A stretch of DNA of 64,000 nt from Stenotrophomonas maltophilia (GCF_002799155.1 NZ_NERD01000002.1:3596001-3660000); one strand, 5' to 3'. Positions 15,959 through 25,544 are shown, counted from the stretch's first letter. Numbers and translations are program-made. The notes: generated from the letters alone by a model not told the origin.

Positions 15959-18900
15959 TTTGGTTTTCCGATGGTCTGAGTAAGAGGAAGCCTACTTCCA
16001 GTCTGTGATCCAGCAAACGTTATGGTCGTCGAGCCGTTTGCATTGAATCGAATCGTCTTGATGGCTGGGCCTGAACTTCCCGTACCGCCTGGAGTCAATC
16101 GATTCCAGACACCTGGCGCGCCCTTGCCGTCTTGCTGCATGTTAACACGCAGGGTAACAGGGCCCCCTGAGTAGTTTGTGGGATACATGACAAAACCACT
16201 CGGCGCATAGACGGTGGAATCGTTCAGATCGGCCCATAGCTGGCCAATTGACTTGTTCAATCCTATTGGGGCCACGCCTAAATGACACGCAGCCATAAAT
16301 ACGGTTTGCCCACGTTTCAAGCCGAAGTCACTTCGAGCACGATCAAGGGACTCCGACGACTTAAAGTCCGTGTAGCGCATCGAGTTGCGCTGGTCCTGTA
16401 CCAGATCTGGATTTGCATGAGCGGTGAGCGTAAACATTGAGCGGGAATCTACCGCGTCTGCAGCCCTTCTCAACCCCGCCGGATCGTGGTCGCCGAACAG
16501 ATTCATGCTGGAACGGCCATCAGGATCAACATATCGGTAAGGATTGTTGTCGGCGTACCAGTAACGATTGAAGGATCCCGCTGGAGTTCTATGGACGGCG
16601 ATTGGATCCACTGACAGGAACCGGCCCACCTGCGGATCATAGTAGCGCTGCTGCATGTAGGACAGACCATTAGTGCTGTCGCTCACATGGCCAGCATAGC
16701 CGACGCCATCAGAAAGAGGGCGGTCCAGCAATTCCCCATAAGGATCGTAAACGCTTCTCTGGACTACGGCTGCGGCCGTGTCTGTGACCGCAACGGGCGA
16801 TCCCAGCGCATCGAGATGCTGGTACTTGGGCCGGGTCACGCCATCACTTCCAGTCTCCAATGTCGCGACCAGCAGCTCTCCCAGGTAGAGGTACTCTCTG
16901 GATATCCCATCACGCTCGCTCTGCTGGCGACGGAGCCTTCCTTCCCTGTCGTACATCGAGTGAATGGAACCGCTCCCCTGCAACCATGCCAGCACGCGCC
17001 GACCCAGCGCATCGTAGCGATACGTCTCAGGGCCCGGCGCCTGTCTCATTCGATTGCCTATGTCGAAGACAAAGCTCTGCCCGTTCCGCATCGACAGGTT
17101 GCCTTGCACATCGTAGGACAGCCCCATCGTTGTCGCACCCGCACTGGATCTGACGTTGGTCAAGCGATTGTGCTGGTCATAGTAGTAAGAATGATCCTTG
17201 CGACCTGCAAGCTTTGCGCTCTGCATATTGTCCAGGACGTCATACGTGAAACGAACAACACCACCACCCCCAAAGGCGGCGGAGGTGGCCTGGGTGAGAC
17301 GATCCAAACCGTCATACATCATCGTGCGGCTGCGGCTGCCTTGTCCGATTTCGGCAATCGTGACAACGTTTCCATTCAGATCGTAGTCGTAGTTCAGAGT
17401 ACTGACATTCGGAAGCGCACTGAGGCGTGCCGGGAGCCCCCGGACGTTCAGGTCCTGCTCGAACCTGATGCCATTACCATACGTGAAGCGGCTTGCAACA
17501 CCTGCCGGGTGATGGGACGCGCCAAGCACGTAGTCTCCAACCCGGGTTGCCCGGCCAAGAGCATCAGGCGCCAAGGCCACATACAGGCCACTGGGATACT
17601 GGATCCCGCTACGCGAGCCGTTGGCATCGTAGGAATAGCCAAGTCCCCATGTGTACCATCCCTCCTGTGAACTTGACTCTCCAATCAGCAGTCTGCGCTT
17701 GTTGTAGCTGTAGGCATTGATAGTGTGATTGGCTCCTCCATCATTCGCCGTAGAGATGCGCGCAGGCAACCCATCTGCGGCATAGGTCCAGATCTGATTG
17801 CCATTGCCATCCGGGAAGGAGAGCGTAGACACTCGATTGCGAGCGTCATAAGTCAGATCGACGCGACGAGGCGAGCCATGGGCGGCAGCTATATCGCAGT
17901 TGCCCGGATCCGGAAGGTCCAAGCCGCTCGCTGTCCAGATGGTATTGTCGCCGCCGTCATATCCCATCACTGTGCTGCCAGACTCCGGTTCGATCGACTT
18001 GCACAGGCTTCCGCCCTCGCCGTAAACCAGAGTTCTGCGCAACTGGATGCTGCCAGTAGCATCCCTGCGCACGATGGCAGTCGGGCGCCCATATCTGTCG
18101 CGGGGGATATCAGTGAACTGCCCCTCGGGCGCACTGATTGCGATCACATCCGACTGGATAGGGGAACCGAAAGCCTGATACTGGAATCTCGTAGTAGCTC
18201 CCCGAGGATCGGTCGTCGCTCTCCGATTTCCGGGCTCGTAGGCCACAACGGTCGTTGCGAGTCCCGCGTCAGTATCCTTTGAAATCGATGTCACCCGTCC
18301 CAGGGCATCGTATTCGGTCCAGACACCCTTCAATGGTGGCAGCACCACGCGAGTGTTTGTGCTGGCGGTAGCGTCTCCGAAGCGTCCCACGCCCTCCTGA
18401 TTCATCCTCCACTGGAGAGGGTACTGGCCTGCCGTGGATGGTGCGGTTATGGAGAACAGGAACTCGACGATTCCGTTCGGTGGAACATCATGCGGCAGGG
18501 GGATTCGCGCTGCGCCCCAGACGGTATTGTCCGAAGGGCTTTCCGTTGCAAGGCTGTAGCCTGCACCACTACTCCAGGTCGTCTCGCCAGTGTTTCGAAA
18601 GCGAAGACGCATCTGGACAGTGCTCCCTGCCTGCACTTCAATTGGGATGCCTCCTCCTTCCTCCGTACGCGCATTGTTTACCGGCGCCGTCACACTGATC
18701 ACTACATTCGACGTCGCAGGGCCAAACCATCCTTTGCCATCCGCCCACATCTGCCGCTGGAAGTTGTAGTTTCCTGGCGTCGCTGGCGCCTGCAGCGGGA
18801 CAGCGATATCCACAACTTCCCCTGGCGCTACGGCCCGTGGAAGCGCGGTACGCGCCCCTCCCCATTGGGTGGAATCGGTCGGGTTCTGCGCCCCCAGCCA

Positions 18901-19782
18901 ATGGGTACCCGGTTGCCACACCGTGTCGCCGGTGTTCTTCATCCTGACGACCGCCGTCTGGGTGCTACCCGTTTTCATTGCAGGCGCAACGCTCTGACTC
19001 TGAAACTCGGCGCTGTTCACCGGCTGCCACACAAAGAAGCCAATCTGGCCTGTGCTCAGACCAAACCAGCTTCCGGTTCGCTGCATCTGGAAAGTCACGC
19101 CATACCAGCCTCCGTTGGCAGCCCCTGTGCTGGGTGTGAGCGTGACGTTGAAAGTGGTGCTCTCACCTGGAGGTATGACCGCGGGAACGGCTGAGCTCGC
19201 TGCGCTCCAGTAGACCAGTCCGTTGTCCGGCATGCTCAGCGCATAGCCTCCCCCCGGTGACCAGGTGGTTTCACCGGTGTTCCTCATGGTCACAGTTGCG
19301 ACGAACGGTTGTCCCGCGACCACCCGATTTGTATTGAGCGATACAGCAACCTTCTCAGCGGAATCTACCGGTGCCGGCGGTGGATTGACCGTGATGACCA
19401 CCGGGCCGCTCTGCAACGACCGGACAATTTCCTCACCGTTGAGATTGCGGATGCCCTGGGCGGTCAGCATGTACTGGTACGTACCAGGTGGGAGTCCGTG
19501 AACGGTGTAGGTTCCGTTGGCGAAATTGCTGAGCAGAACTCCGTTCTGTGTCAGGCGTACGTTGTCGATGTACTCCGATTTTGGCCCGCCGTTGGTGCTG
19601 CCATACCCGACCGTCATGCTGACGGTCGCGGGCGCGGTATACACCGTCTGCGCGGGGCCGGTCAGCTTCACCCATGCCTGGGCATACGCAGCGGAGCTGG
19701 CCGCCAGAACCAGAACCATTACTGCCATGGCACGAATCCAGCCCAGTCGCTCAGTGAGCGCCGAATTCATCAGGATGCTCAT
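15955..19782 (-). CDS. Exported RHS protein with FW-type Ig repeats and caspase-like C-terminus
   Basis: 1275 residues. A signal peptide ends near residue 35 (AYA-QA). A short beta domain precedes three NBR1/FW-like Ig repeats (about 139-255, 257-368, 370-487), each with RNTGET/KNTGDT and W motifs. Then come YD/RHS repeats (about 490-1090) and the core end (GRFLSVDPIAVHRTP, DPDGR). After DPDGR a 183-residue variable tip carries LTAHANPD (His about 1122) and VFMAACHLGVAP (Cys about 1166), the His/Cys pattern of CHAT/caspase-like peptidases. It starts within the previous stop (TGATG) and ends within the lipoprotein start (ATGA). No VgrG or PAAR is present, so Sec export is likely. Confidence 0.88.
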   Translation of the reverse strand: MSILMNSALTERLGWIRAMAVMVLVLAASSAAYAQAWVKLTGPAQTVYTAPATVSMTVGYGSTNGGPKSEYIDNVRLTQNGVLLSNFANGTYTVHGLPPGTYQYMLTAQGIRNLNGEEIVRSLQSGPVVITVNPPPAPVDSAEKVAVSLNTNRVVAGQPFVATVTMRNTGETTWSPGGGYALSMPDNGLVYWSAASSAVPAVIPPGESTTFNVTLTPSTGAANGGWYGVTFQMQRTGSWFGLSTGQIGFFVWQPVNSAEFQSQSVAPAMKTGSTQTAVVRMKNTGDTVWQPGTHWLGAQNPTDSTQWGGARTALPRAVAPGEVVDIAVPLQAPATPGNYNFQRQMWADGKGWFGPATSNVVISVTAPVNNARTEEGGGIPIEVQAGSTVQMRLRFRNTGETTWSSGAGYSLATESPSDNTVWGAARIPLPHDVPPNGIVEFLFSITAPSTAGQYPLQWRMNQEGVGRFGDATASTNTRVVLPPLKGVWTEYDALGRVTSISKDTDAGLATTVVAYEPGNRRATTDPRGATTRFQYQAFGSPIQSDVIAISAPEGQFTDIPRDRYGRPTAIVRRDATGSIQLRRTLVYGEGGSLCKSIEPESGSTVMGYDGGDNTIWTASGLDLPDPGNCDIAAAHGSPRRVDLTYDARNRVSTLSFPDGNGNQIWTYAADGLPARISTANDGGANHTINAYSYNKRRLLIGESSSQEGWYTWGLGYSYDANGSRSGIQYPSGLYVALAPDALGRATRVGDYVLGASHHPAGVASRFTYGNGIRFEQDLNVRGLPARLSALPNVSTLNYDYDLNGNVVTIAEIGQGSRSRTMMYDGLDRLTQATSAAFGGGGVVRFTYDVLDNMQSAKLAGRKDHSYYYDQHNRLTNVRSSAGATTMGLSYDVQGNLSMRNGQSFVFDIGNRMRQAPGPETYRYDALGRRVLAWLQGSGSIHSMYDREGRLRRQQSERDGISREYLYLGELLVATLETGSDGVTRPKYQHLDALGSPVAVTDTAAAVVQRSVYDPYGELLDRPLSDGVGYAGHVSDSTNGLSYMQQRYYDPQVGRFLSVDPIAVHRTPAGSFNRYWYADNNPYRYVDPDGRSSMNLFGDHDPAGLRRAADAVDSRSMFTLTAHANPDLVQDQRNSMRYTDFKSSESLDRARSDFGLKRGQTVFMAACHLGVAPIGLNKSIGQLWADLNDSTVYAPSGFVMYPTNYSGGPVTLRVNMQQDGKGAPGVWNRLTPGGTGSSGPAIKTIRFNANGSTTITFAGSQTGSRLPLTQTIGKPK

Positions 19783-22124
19783 CACGGCTCCCCAAGACGA
19801 TAGCGGCCAGGATTGGACTGGAAGGTGGTTCTTCCAGCGTGGTCGTACGCGTTTATCACCTGCCTCAGCGTGGAACTTCGATTTGTCGCGTCGTACTCCT
19901 CCCTCAGCACTGGACGCAGGAGTGCATCCCGATAGGTGATCCGACGCGCATTCCCTGTTGCCTCGACTTCTCGCCAATGGCCAGCGGCCAAGCCTCGCTC
20001 AGTACCGGCAGTACGTTGGTGATTGATGACGGTATCGTTCCAGCCAACTGTGTCATCCGACGGATAGCGGATCAGGCTCACGCGTCCCATCGCATCGTAG
20101 GCAAATACCGTCGTTGCTGCTGTTTCGTCGGTCTTGCTCAGCAACCAGCCATTGTCGTCTACCGTGGCAGAGATGCTGGTGCCATCCGCATAGACAACGC
20201 GGCGGGGAGTACCCCGCTTGTAGTCCTGCATCTGCGTGATGTTGCCGTTGCCATCCTTCGCCTGCACCACGTTGCCCAATGCGTCGTACGCAAGCGTCTG
20301 TTTCAGCTTGCCAAACAGCCAGGTCGTTTGTGGAAGCGACTGGGCATTGTACTCAGTCCGGCTTTGCTCGATCCCGCTGTCGATATCGACGACACGCGCC
20401 TTCTGTCCCAATGTCCAGGAAGAGAGATCATCATGGAACGTAGTCCGGTCCTTGGATACACCGACATCGCTGCCACTATAGGTTTCCACCGGCCTTGCAA
20501 ATGTGTCGAAGCGATCTACCCGTTCGGTGTAGGACGTTCCCTCGCGAAGGGTTACTGCCAGCTTCTGCGGCTGGATGAGGCCCTCCGCGGGCATCATGAT
20601 GCTCAGCGACTGCCCCACCAGAGGAATGAACTGCCCTGCGGCGTCTTCCTTGGCCAGGTATTGGTAGGTCACACCCTCCAGCGTGGCTCCTGCAGCGCTG
20701 GCGGTGCGCGTTTCCAGAATCTTTCCTTCATCGATGCGCGGCCGTACCCCGAAGCGATAGCTCACGACGCTGCTGTCCGGCTGGGTAATCGTCGTCCATC
20801 GACCGCCGGCGGAGAATCCGTCCTGGATGGAGTAGGACGTCGTCATCGTAGGCAGGCCGGCACCGCTGATTGTGCGCTGCTGCAGGCTCCAGACTCCTGT
20901 ATAGGGAATCTGTTCCGGCGACGAGCAGGGGCTTATGTCGGTCGCCCGGTAAAAGTAGCGATAGGCAAGCGAGTAGGCTGCGGTGGCACCTGATGGGTGA
21001 CCTACGGTGTAACTGTAGGGTCCGTACACGGTTCCCATTCGCGGATCACATTCCGACCCTTCTTGTGTAGGACCAAACGTGGGCGGCCTGAGGGTGCCTG
21101 TAACCGTGTAGGTCCAGCGGGTGCCATCAGGCTGCACCACCGCCGCCAAGCCACCGTCGATGCGCGATCCAAGGGCACCTGGCTCGCGGTACTGATAGGT
21201 CCACGTGCGACCATTTGCCGAAGCACTGGAGATTCGTTCGCCGTTGTAGGCAATGCTTATCGATCGCCCATCACTGCTGCTGATCGAGGTGAGCTTGTCG
21301 CCTGAGTAGCCATAGTTGACCCAGTTGCCGAAGCGATCTTCAACCCGAGTCGCCAGAAAGAACACATGGCTGCGCGAAAGAACGCGGGTCGGCGCCAGCG
21401 GATTGTCCCTATAGCTGAACAACGGCATTTCCCGGGTGACCACCCAGTTCAGGTAATACTTGGTCCCATCCGGCGCCAATGCAAGAAAGGCCTCGCCAGG
21501 GACTCCATTCTGCGTCTGTGGCAGACAACGGATCCGTACATTACCCGTCGTAACCCATGCATACGTCAGCCCATCAGCAGGCATTGGCACGCCGGCAGAA
21601 GCCACCAGCATCTGCGATGTCCCATCGCCGGGGAGATTCAATCCATATCCATTCCAGAATGCGGCTTCCGGAAAGCTGCCCATGCCGTCGCCGATGTAGG
21701 GCTTTTTCTGCTGGGAACACCTTTGAAAGCGCGAGGCGTCGTTGTCGGGTCCAACCACCCACCCACGGGCGCTGAACACGCCCTCAAGATGCGGGATATC
21801 GATGTCCCAATCGTAGAAGCCGGCAAGATCGCCAGGTTTGCTGTCCTGATAGAGATAGCGCTCGCTTATCGAGCGCTTCCGGACCAGTTCCACTGGAGGC
21901 CCGGCATTTCCTGGGATCGCGATATCGGTTACCGAAAAGCTGAGCTGACCATTGAACAGTGAGATGTTCTCGCCGAAGGTCTTCTCGTCAAGGCGCCCCA
22001 TCTGTTGTGCCTTGCCAACCTTGTTCGCGTACTCCGATTCCGGTTGCACAAGCTGCTGGGCAGCAACAGACGAAGCAACAACGCACAGCAATACTGGCGC
22101 GAACCGCAACCACCTGGATCCCAT
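19782..22124 (-). CDS. Exported RHS N-terminal partner protein
   Basis: 780 residues with a Sec signal peptide (SSVAAQ near residue 23). It begins with the RHS-type opening domain (NISLFNGQLSFSVTDIAIPG, FYDWDIDIPHLEG), followed by a long YD-repeat region (YDALGNVVQAKDGNGNITQM, AYDAMGRVSLIRYPSDD). It has no core/toxin end and stops where the next RHS protein begins (TGATG). Together the two behave like one RHS shell gene cut in two, each half with its own signal peptide. The ATG at 22124 follows an AGGGGAA site; an upstream in-frame start adds 31 unlikely residues. Confidence 0.85.
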   Translation of the reverse strand: MGSRWLRFAPVLLCVVASSVAAQQLVQPESEYANKVGKAQQMGRLDEKTFGENISLFNGQLSFSVTDIAIPGNAGPPVELVRKRSISERYLYQDSKPGDLAGFYDWDIDIPHLEGVFSARGWVVGPDNDASRFQRCSQQKKPYIGDGMGSFPEAAFWNGYGLNLPGDGTSQMLVASAGVPMPADGLTYAWVTTGNVRIRCLPQTQNGVPGEAFLALAPDGTKYYLNWVVTREMPLFSYRDNPLAPTRVLSRSHVFFLATRVEDRFGNWVNYGYSGDKLTSISSSDGRSISIAYNGERISSASANGRTWTYQYREPGALGSRIDGGLAAVVQPDGTRWTYTVTGTLRPPTFGPTQEGSECDPRMGTVYGPYSYTVGHPSGATAAYSLAYRYFYRATDISPCSSPEQIPYTGVWSLQQRTISGAGLPTMTTSYSIQDGFSAGGRWTTITQPDSSVVSYRFGVRPRIDEGKILETRTASAAGATLEGVTYQYLAKEDAAGQFIPLVGQSLSIMMPAEGLIQPQKLAVTLREGTSYTERVDRFDTFARPVETYSGSDVGVSKDRTTFHDDLSSWTLGQKARVVDIDSGIEQSRTEYNAQSLPQTTWLFGKLKQTLAYDALGNVVQAKDGNGNITQMQDYKRGTPRRVVYADGTSISATVDDNGWLLSKTDETAATTVFAYDAMGRVSLIRYPSDDTVGWNDTVINHQRTAGTERGLAAGHWREVEATGNARRITYRDALLRPVLREEYDATNRSSTLRQVINAYDHAGRTTFQSNPGRYRLGEP

Positions 22125-22410
22125 AGCGTTCCCCTGGCGAAAATGAACAATCCGTTCATGCAGCGCCGCCGATTCTGCACTGAGATTTCGATACGCACAG
22201 GTCAGTAAACCCCGCAATGAGCTGTAGGGCTTTTCCTAGGGCCAAGGCCCGAACGCACTGATCACCCCGAGGGGCCTCCGCACCTCGCGCGTTATGCGGC
22301 GATGACGACGCGCACAACAAGGTGGTCCCGGCGCACTTGGACGTAGATCAACTGACGGCGGAGAGTCTTCATTCCCTGCATCGCCCCAGATCCCCCCTCC
22401 GTGCAGATGA

Positions 22411-22899
22411 TCAGGCCCCATCCGGAAGCCGGACCTGCACGGCACACGCTGCCGCGACCGGCGCGAGCGCGGTCCCCTTCATCCTTGCAGGCGCTGCAAG
22501 AGCACGTCGTTCGTATGCGTCGGCGACGCCCGGGGCCGGCTCGATGAAGGGCGATGTGCAGACCTCTTCGACATTGAATCCATGCGTGGTCAGTGCCAGC
22601 ACCCGCTCGGGTGCGTTGGGCAGTGCACGGGCGACCGCGTAGTTGATGGAGGGCGAGGCGCCCGCATCGGAGAACGGCTTGAGAGCAACTGCGACTTTGA
22701 GCCACGAGGGATCGCCTGACTCGATGCCAGAGACGACCTGATCAAACTGCCGCTCGTGCTCCCATAGGTCCCAGAGAACCTTGCGTCCCCCATCGCTGGC
22801 GATGCGCTTGAGCAGAGCTTGTGCCGAGGCTCCATCCGCGGCCACTGCCGTCGGGCTGGCAAGCGCAAGCGCGAGCAGGAGCATTGAGATGCTTCTCAT
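22411..22899 (-). CDS. Secreted hypothetical protein
   Basis: 162 residues with a signal peptide (cleavage near VAA-DG, residue 21). The mature part is mostly helical (SAQALLKRIASDGGRKVLWD, WEHERQFDQVVSGIESGD) and carries two cysteines (EEVCTSPF, AAACAVQV) that may form a disulphide. A strong AGGGAGG site precedes the ATG at 22899. It lies 286 bases upstream of the RHS cassette in the same direction. The family is not recognised; it may be an accessory or orphan periplasmic immunity protein. Confidence 0.75.
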   Translation of the reverse strand: MRSISMLLLALALASPTAVAADGASAQALLKRIASDGGRKVLWDLWEHERQFDQVVSGIESGDPSWLKVAVALKPFSDAGASPSINYAVARALPNAPERVLALTTHGFNVEEVCTSPFIEPAPGVADAYERRALAAPARMKGTALAPVAAACAVQVRLPDGA

Positions 22900-23452
22900 G
22901 AAACCTCCCTGATGGAATGACCCTACGCCTCTCTGCACGGCACCGCATCGCGGACCTGCCCGGTTGATACAGCGCGATACCAGGACGGCCAGGTTCGGCC
23001 AACAAGCCAACCCGCAACCAGACCAGTCATGTCGCATATGCCACGCCCAGAATTCTCCTTCCGGAAAAACGGGTGACGCGGCGGTATAGGCTCCGGAAGC
23101 CTTTCGCCCCAAGGCCTGTGGAAGCACGGCCCCTATGCGACAATGCCAAAAGCGTCTCGGGTTTTGGCGGCATTGACCCCTACCCGTTGGCATTCCGAAC
23201 AACAGCAGGTAATCGTTACTGCGCCACCGTGCATCGGTGGTCGGGACTCGAAAGCCCGTTTTGTTGGGAAGTAGTTTGCGCTTGCCAGCCGGCACCACCG
23301 CGCGTGGTGCCGGCTGGCAATCCGTCTGCCGGCTATGGCGGGCGGGGCGTGGGGGTCTTGTACCCGCCGGTTCCCAACATCCGGTTTTCGAGCCACGCTC
23401 TGCCCGCCACCTTTATCGGTGGCGGCGTCCGCCTGCATGCACGGAGCCTGCC
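22900..23452. other. Long divergent leader region with strong hairpin
   Basis: 553 bases between a minus-strand secreted protein and the plus-strand gene at 23453. Bases 23141-23450 look organised: a 17-bp perfect inverted repeat (23282-23320), a frame ending in ATGA at the next start, and a second open frame running into the next gene. The layout recalls the short ash/Icd-like leader ORFs seen before small phage-type genes in pseudomonads and xanthomonads, but the resemblance is from memory and weak. Confidence 0.4.
23282..23320. promoter_or_regulatory. 17-bp perfect hairpin in leader of gene 23453
   Basis: TTGCCAGCCGGCACCAC (23282-23298) pairs perfectly with 23304-23320 across a CGCGC loop. 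No T-run follows, so it is not a simple terminator. Placed 133 bases before a start codon, it would be a very stable RNA stem in the leader. Confidence 0.7.
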
Positions 23453-23809
23453 ATGACCACACCGCACTCCCCGCCCCCGCCGCCCATCCAGCAAGTGCCC
23501 TCGGCCGCGCCAGCCTTGGACCCCAACAGCCTCATCGCCATCCTGCACGCCATCGGCGCGGGCGCTGCGGCCGACGGCCAGCCCTGGCCCGAGCGGCACC
23601 ATCTACGCAGCCGGCAGATGCAGTTGTCCGACGCCGACTGCGCACTCACCGGCCAACGCATCGTGCAGGAGATCCTGCTGGCGGCCGAGCGCACGCGCCA
23701 GAACGGCGAGCCGGAGCAGTACGTGGGCGACCGGGTGATGGAGGGGCTGGTGATGGCCGATCTCGCGCTGACTGCCTTCATCCACGAGCGGATGCGACCC
23801 AAGGACTGA
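23453..23809 (+). CDS. Small hypothetical protein, 118 aa
   Basis: Proline-rich start (residues 1-22), then an amphipathic helical body (SLIAILHAIGAGAAADGQPW, QRIVQEILLAAERTRQNGEP) without signal peptide. It begins inside the stop codon of an upstream open frame (ATGA) that carries the hairpin leader. Not recognised; small helical proteins behind such leaders are often phage- or island-borne regulators, but nothing in the sequence proves that. Confidence 0.65.
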   Translation: MTTPHSPPPPPIQQVPSAAPALDPNSLIAILHAIGAGAAADGQPWPERHHLRSRQMQLSDADCALTGQRIVQEILLAAERTRQNGEPEQYVGDRVMEGLVMADLALTAFIHERMRPKD

Positions 23810-23854
23810 GCGCGCTTATGGCGCGGACCTTTCTGCCTGTGTGCGGGGTGACGA

Positions 23855-24385
23855 ATGAAGATGCACGGCCTTGCCGCTGCGGTGGTGTGCATCGCGGTGA
23901 TCGGCGCGATGTGGGTGGAGTGGCCCGAGCCAGCGGGCGATCAGGTCTGGGCCTACCAGAAGCTACGGCCGGCCGATTACCGCCTGCTGCACAGTGATGC
24001 ACTCGGCTTCGTGACCGCGAAGGCCCACGAGGGTTTTGAACTGCACGCGCGCTATGCCGGGGTAATGTCCTTCGAGATCCGCTGCAAGGGCGTGCTGGTT
24101 ATGGAGGTGGAGAACGCGCCCTCGCGCGTGCTGATCCGCATGCCCGCCGATGCACGGTGGCGGGCGCCGGATATCGAACGGCTGCGCATCAGCTTCGAGC
24201 GTTGGCTGGATCTGCACCAGAGCCAGGGGCGATTGCTGGTGGAAAGCGCGGGGCCTTCGTGGGTTGAGGCACGGTTTGGGCGCTTCAATGGGTTGGTGCT
24301 GGATGAGCAGCGGTGTCTGCTTGGGGCGCCAGCCAACCGCCAGGCCGCTTCCACCAATTACCTCAGCGCTGAAGTGCCCTCGTAG
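23855..24385 (+). CDS. Hypothetical protein with N-terminal membrane anchor
   Basis: 176 residues: an N-terminal hydrophobic segment (AAAVVCIAVIGAMWVEW, residues about 8-24) followed by an alternating strand/helix body (FELHARYAGVMSFEIRCKGV, IERLRISFERWLDLHQSQGR). Family unknown. A decayed copy of its 3' third is found at about 29830-29992, so the locus has been duplicated and partly lost. It is convergent with the gene at 24438. Confidence 0.7.
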   Translation: MKMHGLAAAVVCIAVIGAMWVEWPEPAGDQVWAYQKLRPADYRLLHSDALGFVTAKAHEGFELHARYAGVMSFEIRCKGVLVMEVENAPSRVLIRMPADARWRAPDIERLRISFERWLDLHQSQGRLLVESAGPSWVEARFGRFNGLVLDEQRCLLGAPANRQAASTNYLSAEVPS

Positions 24386-24437
24386 GCTGACGCTCACGGT
24401 TGCGCTGTGCCTGCACCGCATGCGGCACAGCAACTGG

Positions 24438-24995
24438 TCAGGGGCCAAACCCCAGCGCCATCGCAACCACTTTCCCATCCCGAACGTAGAAGCAAATGCT
24501 CGATCCACCTTCCGAGAACCCACAGGTGCGCTCGACATCGAAGCCCCCCAGCGTTGCCTGCTCTGTCTTCCCCTGGCCATATCTGCGTGCTGTGCCGATG
24601 GCCTCGGACGCCGGATCACCCATCGCAACGCCTTTCAGCTTCATGCCGCGCAGGCTCTCGGTTCTACCTGCAGTGGGTTGCGCCGCGCTGATCGATGAAA
24701 CGCGGATCTCATCAATGGTTCGGAACTGCGGAGCCACGTCAGGGTTGGAGGTGATCAGCACCTCCAATCGGGTAGTGGGATCCAGGTATCTACGCCGTAT
24801 CAGCCCTGCCGCGTCCACGACCATCTCGCCATCACCATAGCGGCGCAGGACATCCCTCTCGCTGTAGACATGCGGGATGAATCTTCCATCGCGGAAGGCT
24901 TTCGATACAAAGTCTACGCGTGGATTCCCTGCGGGGAAGCCTGCTGCTGCAGGCAACATACCCAGCGCAATCCAGATGAGTCTGCGTGTCTTCAT
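24438..24995 (-). CDS. Exported hypothetical protein
   Basis: 185 residues with a signal peptide (cleavage about residue 20, AAAGFPAGNP). The body has short beta-type segments (RLEVLITSNPDVAPQF, SSICFYVRDGKVVAMALGFG) and ends in a pattern common to small periplasmic 'conserved exported' proteins. Two cysteines (ERTCGF, SICFYV) lie close together. ATG at 24995; reading further upstream adds no signal-like sequence. A weak second copy of its C-terminus appears at about 30000-30100. No function recognised. Confidence 0.68.
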   Translation of the reverse strand: MKTRRLIWIALGMLPAAAGFPAGNPRVDFVSKAFRDGRFIPHVYSERDVLRRYGDGEMVVDAAGLIRRRYLDPTTRLEVLITSNPDVAPQFRTIDEIRVSSISAAQPTAGRTESLRGMKLKGVAMGDPASEAIGTARRYGQGKTEQATLGGFDVERTCGFSEGGSSICFYVRDGKVVAMALGFGP

Positions 24996-25079
24996 GACAA
25001 CTTCGTCCATCCATCTGAAAGAATGATCACAGAGCATTCTTGACTCATGTGCGGATAGCCCACTCGTTCCAGAGGCGTA

Positions 25080-25544
25080 TCACCATTCCGGATGATAGCG
25101 GTCCTTGTACTCGTCTTGAATCAGTCCTTGGTTCACATAGCGCCCCTGACTGGTCCTCAGCACGTCCCGCGCGAACCTCAAGGCGCCGTCAACCGAATCA
25201 AACGTCCACTCGGTACCGAAGGGATGATCCGGATCCACCGCCTCGAACTCGTACACATCGATGAAGCCAGGCGCTCCATTGTCAAATACTTCGCAAAGAC
25301 GAACCCTCCAGGCGTTCAGATTGGCCTGCTCAATGGAGACAAAGCGAATCACACGCTGATCCAACTCATATCGATCGGGGAGCAGCTGCTCGACATCGCG
25401 GCCCACCGAGAGATTGCCTGTTACATCCAGATCACAAAGATAGCGCTGCAATGGATCCCTCATTCCGTTGAGAAAATTGACCAGCAAGTGAGCATCGGCG
25501 ACTTCCGGAGCGACTAGGACGCCTCGCCCGAGGCATAGTGCCAT
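25080..25544 (-). CDS. Small soluble protein, possible orphan immunity protein
   Basis: 154 residues, acidic, no signal peptide. Sequence such as LLPDRYELDQRVIRFVSIEQ and FIDVYEFEAVDPDHPFGTEW is protein-like but not a family I can name. The ATG at 25544 overlaps the end of the upstream gene by 31 bases; an internal TTG near 25487 is an alternative start. It belongs to a run of four minus-strand genes of this size (25080-26844), one of them Imm10-like, so an immunity role is inferred from company. Confidence 0.6.
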   Translation of the reverse strand: MALCLGRGVLVAPEVADAHLLVNFLNGMRDPLQRYLCDLDVTGNLSVGRDVEQLLPDRYELDQRVIRFVSIEQANLNAWRVRLCEVFDNGAPGFIDVYEFEAVDPDHPFGTEWTFDSVDGALRFARDVLRTSQGRYVNQGLIQDEYKDRYHPEW

